Assembly (NCBI RefSeq): GCF_047495555.1
Contig: NZ_CP166866.1
Coordinates: forward strand, 124,001-188,000
Direction: 5' to 3'
From: Methanobacterium_D sp040373355
GTDB taxonomy: Archaea > Methanobacteriota > Methanobacteria > Methanobacteriales > Methanobacteriaceae
DNA: 64,000 bases
Shown in pieces: positions 61,006 through 64,000 of the stretch. Every line of letters starts with the position of its first letter. Position 1 is the first letter of the stretch. A model generated the notes under the pieces. That model was not told the DNA's origin. It worked only from the letters and a program-made list of their open reading frames with translations, and ran no database searches. The translations under genes were made by a program, and so were the position numbers.

Positions 61006-61470
61006 ATGATAAACATGATCTGTGATAACTGTGGGGCAAATATTGATAAAAATGAAGAATACTGCCCTAACTGTGGTATGGAGCTTTTAACTCCAAAACC
61101 AAAGAAAAAGAAATATCATAATGAATACAGAAATCCGAAGCGTGAAAGAAGGGAAAATCTGGACGATAAAGAACATTTTAATTATAGTAAGACCCAATCA
61201 ATTGAAAAGCCAATAAAAGAGAAATATATTGGATATGCAGAGCCAGAAAGCCCTGATTACTCCCATTATGATGAAGATGATTATGAAGATAGAGAGCATT
61301 ATCCAGAAACAAGAGACTATGATGAAGCACCTACAGAAAAAAAAGGAAATGGAATTGGTACAATAGTACTTCTATTATTCATAGCCCTCGTTTTTGGATT
61401 TATTGTAGGATTATTTATTTTTTCAAACAATAACCAATTTATCCCTCAAATTCCGGGCTTTAATACCTAA
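61006..61470 (+). CDS. Zinc-ribbon membrane protein
   Basis: A 154-residue protein. CDNCGANIDKNEEYCPNCG at the N-terminus is a zinc ribbon. A basic stretch (PKPKKKKY), then an acidic Tyr/Asp/Glu-rich linker follow, and one membrane helix (about 118-140, IGTIVLLLFIALVFGFIVG) lies near the C-terminus. The design is common in Methanobacteriales. No clear ribosome site; ATG 61006 or 61015 are both possible. Function unknown. Confidence 0.7.
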   Translation: MINMICDNCGANIDKNEEYCPNCGMELLTPKPKKKKYHNEYRNPKRERRENLDDKEHFNYSKTQSIEKPIKEKYIGYAEPESPDYSHYDEDDYEDREHYPETRDYDEAPTEKKGNGIGTIVLLLFIALVFGFIVGLFIFSNNNQFIPQIPGFNT

Positions 61471-61516
61471 TATTTAATTTTTAAAGATATATAAGCAGAA
61501 ATATTTATTATATATC

Positions 61517-62776
61517 TTAATAACAGTCAGAAATTGAAAAACTGCCTTCAAGCACCATCTTTTTAAGTTCAGTTGCTAATTCACGAGCCCTTTTAATATC
61601 TGACTGACGGCACATGATAGGTACATCAATAACTTCTTCTCCTATTTTAAACTCGATTTTACCGCGTTTCATCTGGAATGCTTCAAAAGGACATGAGTAA
61701 GCACACATCCCACATCCGAAACACTCCACCATATTTAATGTATCGCTGTAAGCATTTGTAGGACATCTTTCACGAACAATACAAACTTCACAGTTTCTAC
61801 ATTTTTCAGAGATATATTGAGGGCGTTCATCAGCCCCTTCCCAAACTTCAGCATAGTTTGTAGCACCTAAAGGCAAATGTCTTCCCCTAATATCTGCAAT
61901 AGGAAGTGGAATATCTTCATTTTTAATATAAGTGTTTTTTAATATATCCTCATTTAAAACAGGTATTGCAGCAGCTATGCTGTTATAAATCTCAGGCCCT
62001 GCTGCTGTTTTAAATCCACCTACAAAATGAGGATCCATATTTTCCATATCTGCAGATATCATTAAATTAGGCTTTTCTGGTGCGCTTCTGGTACCATTTC
62101 CAAGAACTATGCCTTCTGAACCACACATAAGCACTTTAGTACCTGTTTTTATTGCATTCATTACTGGATCATTTTGTAATGGGTTCAATTCACCACAGCC
62201 AGAAAATGAAAGTCCTTTATATGGACATTCCATGTTTATTGCATTAAATATAGAAGCTACTGATTCTTCAGATGGGTTTATAAATGCAGTGTAATTTTTA
62301 AAAGCTAATCGAGTCCCAACCATCCTTGCTAATCCAAAATCTTCCATAGTAACTGTTGATTTTATTATTTCTCCATGAATAGATTCAACTTCAATTTCTA
62401 TATCTTTACCAGATATGATGTCTTTAAATAGGAATCCGCCACCATAATCTTCATCATACACGCTGTGTGCTGTTCCATAGACCATCATATCAACTGATCC
62501 AAGCCACTCATTTGGACATGGGCCAGGAAATCCTGGAACACCGTTTAAAAGTACGCTTTTTGCCTTTTTAAATGAACCTGGTTCTCCTGCTTTAACGTGG
62601 AATATTGCAGCTGTTCCAGACATTATTCCACAAGTTCCCGTGGTTATAACATCTATATCTTCCGCTTTAGACTCTTCTCCATTTCTTACAAGGTTACTAA
62701 CTTCTTCAGCAGTAAGTACTGTTGCTTCTCCTCTTTCAATTTTCTGGTTAATTTCTTCAATTGAGCGGATATTCAA
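61517..62776 (-). CDS. Methanogenesis marker 16 / homocysteine biosynthesis protein (DUF39 plus ferredoxin domain)
   Basis: A 419-residue protein of the methanogenesis marker 16 family (DUF39/HcyBio). DUF39 proteins are needed to form homocysteine from aspartate semialdehyde and sulfide in methanogens. Seen: VITTGTCGIMSGTAAIFHV near the N-terminus, GVPGFPGPCPNEWLG and GCGELNPLQNDPV. The C-terminal ferredoxin domain has CRNCEVCIVRERCP and CFGCGMCAYSCP. I choose TTG 62776, six bases after GGAGGA; an ATG at 62797 would put that site in the coding region. A hairpin tract lies directly upstream. Confidence 0.88.
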   Translation of the reverse strand: MNIRSIEEINQKIERGEATVLTAEEVSNLVRNGEESKAEDIDVITTGTCGIMSGTAAIFHVKAGEPGSFKKAKSVLLNGVPGFPGPCPNEWLGSVDMMVYGTAHSVYDEDYGGGFLFKDIISGKDIEIEVESIHGEIIKSTVTMEDFGLARMVGTRLAFKNYTAFINPSEESVASIFNAINMECPYKGLSFSGCGELNPLQNDPVMNAIKTGTKVLMCGSEGIVLGNGTRSAPEKPNLMISADMENMDPHFVGGFKTAAGPEIYNSIAAAIPVLNEDILKNTYIKNEDIPLPIADIRGRHLPLGATNYAEVWEGADERPQYISEKCRNCEVCIVRERCPTNAYSDTLNMVECFGCGMCAYSCPFEAFQMKRGKIEFKIGEEVIDVPIMCRQSDIKRARELATELKKMVLEGSFSISDCY

Positions 62777-62794
62777 AAAATTCCTCCAAATCCT

Positions 62795-62893
62795 CAAAAA
62801 TCTTTGATTTTTGGGCTTTAGAAAAAATACTTCGTATTTTTTCTCACATTTTCAATTTTGGGGTTCGAAAATCTATGATTTTCCTCAACCTCC
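62795..62893. repeat. Tandem hairpin tract C
   Basis: Inverted repeats in series: CAAAAATC (62795-62802/62806-62813, loop TTT), AGAAAAAATAC (62820-62830/62834-62844, loop TTC) and GAAAATC (62867-62873/62877-62883, loop TAT). The tract ends with AACCTCC (62887-62893), the same heptamer as in tracts A and B. It lies directly upstream of the marker-16 start on the minus strand. Confidence 0.8.
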
Positions 62894-63075
62894 AATTATC
62901 TATCTTGATAATTTATAACTATTGTTATATAAACTTGTTTTCTATAATATAATCTTATTAAATTTATTTAAATCATATTATATCTATTTTATTAACATAA
63001 AAAAAGAGATTTTAGGACTTAAAAACAAATAAAGATTAAAAATAAAGGACAAAATAAAAAAATAAAAGCTAATTT

Positions 63076-64000
63076 TTAGAAACTAGCTTTAATTTTGTTT
63101 AGTGCAAAATCAAGCGCTTCTCTCATTTTTTCTGATTTTGGACCTGCGCCTTGAGCGAGATTTGGCCTTCCCCCACCGCCACCCCCAAGGATTCTTGCAG
63201 ATTCTTTAATTATTTCATTGATTTTAACGCCAGATTCTATTGCTGCTTTAGAAGAAGTTCCTACAATTTTACCTTCTAAATTACCTAAAAGAACAATATC
63301 AAATTCACCGTCATCATCAGTTAAATCCAGAGCCATTTTCTGCATTTCCCCCATATCTGCATCAATCATGTCTTCTAAAACTTTCAGTTCACCAATGGTT
63401 TCAGCTTTACCCATTAAAGTTTGCATTTTTAATGTGGCCATTTCATCTTTAAGTCGTTTTATTTCATTTTTAAATGATTTCCATTCGCTGAAGAATCTAT
63501 CACATGTTTTAGGAAGTTGATCTACTTCAACCTTGAAAACTGCAGAACTTTCTTTTAAGAGATTATCATTTGCTTGTATGGCTTCAATTGCAGCAATACC
63601 TGCTGAAAATTCAATTCTTTCTACTCCATCTTGAATTCTTTCAGTTTTTGTAATCTTAATAAGTCCAATATCACCAGTCATAGAACAATGAGTTCCTGCA
63701 CAAGCCTGTACATCAACATCATCAATTTTAACAGTTCTAATTGACATTCCAGGAACTACTCCACCTTGATAAAGGATAAACCCATATTTTTTCTCTGCTT
63801 CATTTCTGGCCATCCAGTTAGTAAGTACAGGTCGGTTTTCCATGACATATCTATTTGCGATTAGCTCAATTTCTTGAAGTTCTTCACTACTTATCCGTTT
63901 GTAATGAGAAATATCAATCCTTGACTTTTTAACACCCTTTTGAGCTCCTGCTTGCCATACATGATCTCCCAAGACTTTTCTTGCACCCGCAATAATAAGG
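63076..64000 (-). CDS. alaS: Alanyl-tRNA synthetase, C-terminal part (start beyond window edge)
   Basis: The 3' end of an archaeal alaS. From the edge it reads LIIAGARKVLGDHVWQAGAQ, the start of the editing domain, then ACAGTHCSMTGDIGLIKI with the editing-site Cys/His, and a coiled-coil C-terminal domain ending in ARILGGGGGGRPNLAQGAG (DHHA1). About 308 codons are visible. The catalytic domain lies to the right of the window. A T/A-rich tail follows the stop. Confidence 0.93.
   Translation of the reverse strand, partial: LIIAGARKVLGDHVWQAGAQKGVKKSRIDISHYKRISSEELQEIELIANRYVMENRPVLTNWMARNEAEKKYGFILYQGGVVPGMSIRTVKIDDVDVQACAGTHCSMTGDIGLIKITKTERIQDGVERIEFSAGIAAIEAIQANDNLLKESSAVFKVEVDQLPKTCDRFFSEWKSFKNEIKRLKDEMATLKMQTLMGKAETIGELKVLEDMIDADMGEMQKMALDLTDDDGEFDIVLLGNLEGKIVGTSSKAAIESGVKINEIIKESARILGGGGGGRPNLAQGAGPKSEKMREALDFALNKIKASF

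Noticed and set aside
62861..62883. GGTTCGAA-like string resembling a tRNA T-arm
   Set aside because: It belongs to hairpin tract C; no acceptor, D or anticodon arms are present. The same applies to GGTTCGAA at 37593-37600.

Overview
The window looks like a chromosome segment of a hydrogenotrophic methanogen of the order Methanobacteriales, most likely a Methanobacterium relative. The DNA is AT-rich, Shine-Dalgarno motifs are of the GGTGA/GGAGG type, and promoters carry archaeal TATA boxes. Archaeal marker genes include ribosomal proteins eS1 and eL40, geranylgeranylglyceryl phosphate synthase, Tsr3 and RqcH. Methanogen markers include the marker-16 homocysteine-biosynthesis protein, HypD and the bifunctional FBP aldolase/phosphatase. 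Tandem Mur-ligase-like genes point to a pseudomurein cell wall. I found no rRNA, tRNA, CRISPR array, transposase or prophage.

Layout. 1-11 kb: truncated rqcH, a small membrane protein, DUF2070, fumarase beta subunit, a DUF6282-type protein, FBP aldolase/phosphatase with an apparent AUA start, an isopropylmalate/homoisocitrate dehydrogenase, TPR and HEAT-repeat proteins, and malate dehydrogenase. 11.5-22.5 kb is a nitrogen-assimilation island: pdxT and a split archaeal glutamate synthase that includes a circularly permuted FrhB-like subunit, then amt1-glnK1, amt2-glnK2, an MBL-fold hydrolase, and a two-gene unit coding a small G-domain protein and a G-domain/PII fusion. Four GGAA-N6-TTCC-type sites (three exact, one with one mismatch), the pattern known for the repressor NrpR, stand before the glt, amt1, amt2 and G-domain units, so the fusion probably belongs to the same 2-oxoglutarate/nitrogen regulon. 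22.6-30 kb: a lipoprotein, pdxS, a multi-PAS histidine kinase, UspA, an ASCH-TPR fusion and an NrdG-like radical SAM enzyme.

30-37 kb is a minus-strand run: hisC, a gamma-carbonic-anhydrase-like protein, glmU-like, glmM, apgM, DUF92 and rps3ae. 37.7-43 kb: a NifX/NifB-like protein, a methyltransferase, a flavodoxin, a DUF2178-DUF2178-XRE-CPBP operon with an 18-bp palindrome at its promoter, DUF116, and a small zinc ribbon overlapping a conserved protein. 43-49 kb: a ChlI/ChlD-type chelatase, tsr3, rpl40e, GGGP synthase, a possibly frameshifted membrane protein, and DUF169. 49-55.3 kb: a MobA-like nucleotidyltransferase and a presumed pseudomurein cluster (VanW-like protein, MurT-like ligase with a zinc ribbon, double Mur ligase). 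56-64 kb: hypD, phosphoglycolate phosphatase, TldE/PmbA, two unknown proteins, a radical SAM gene with one in-frame UGA, a zinc-ribbon membrane protein, methanogenesis marker 16 and truncated alaS.

The best candidates for undescribed biology are the NrpR-controlled G-domain/PII fusion with its partner, the permuted FrhB-like glutamate synthase subunit, two Shine-Dalgarno-supported non-canonical start codons (AUA and AUU), and four intergenic tracts of back-to-back A/T-rich hairpins, mostly with three-base loops.
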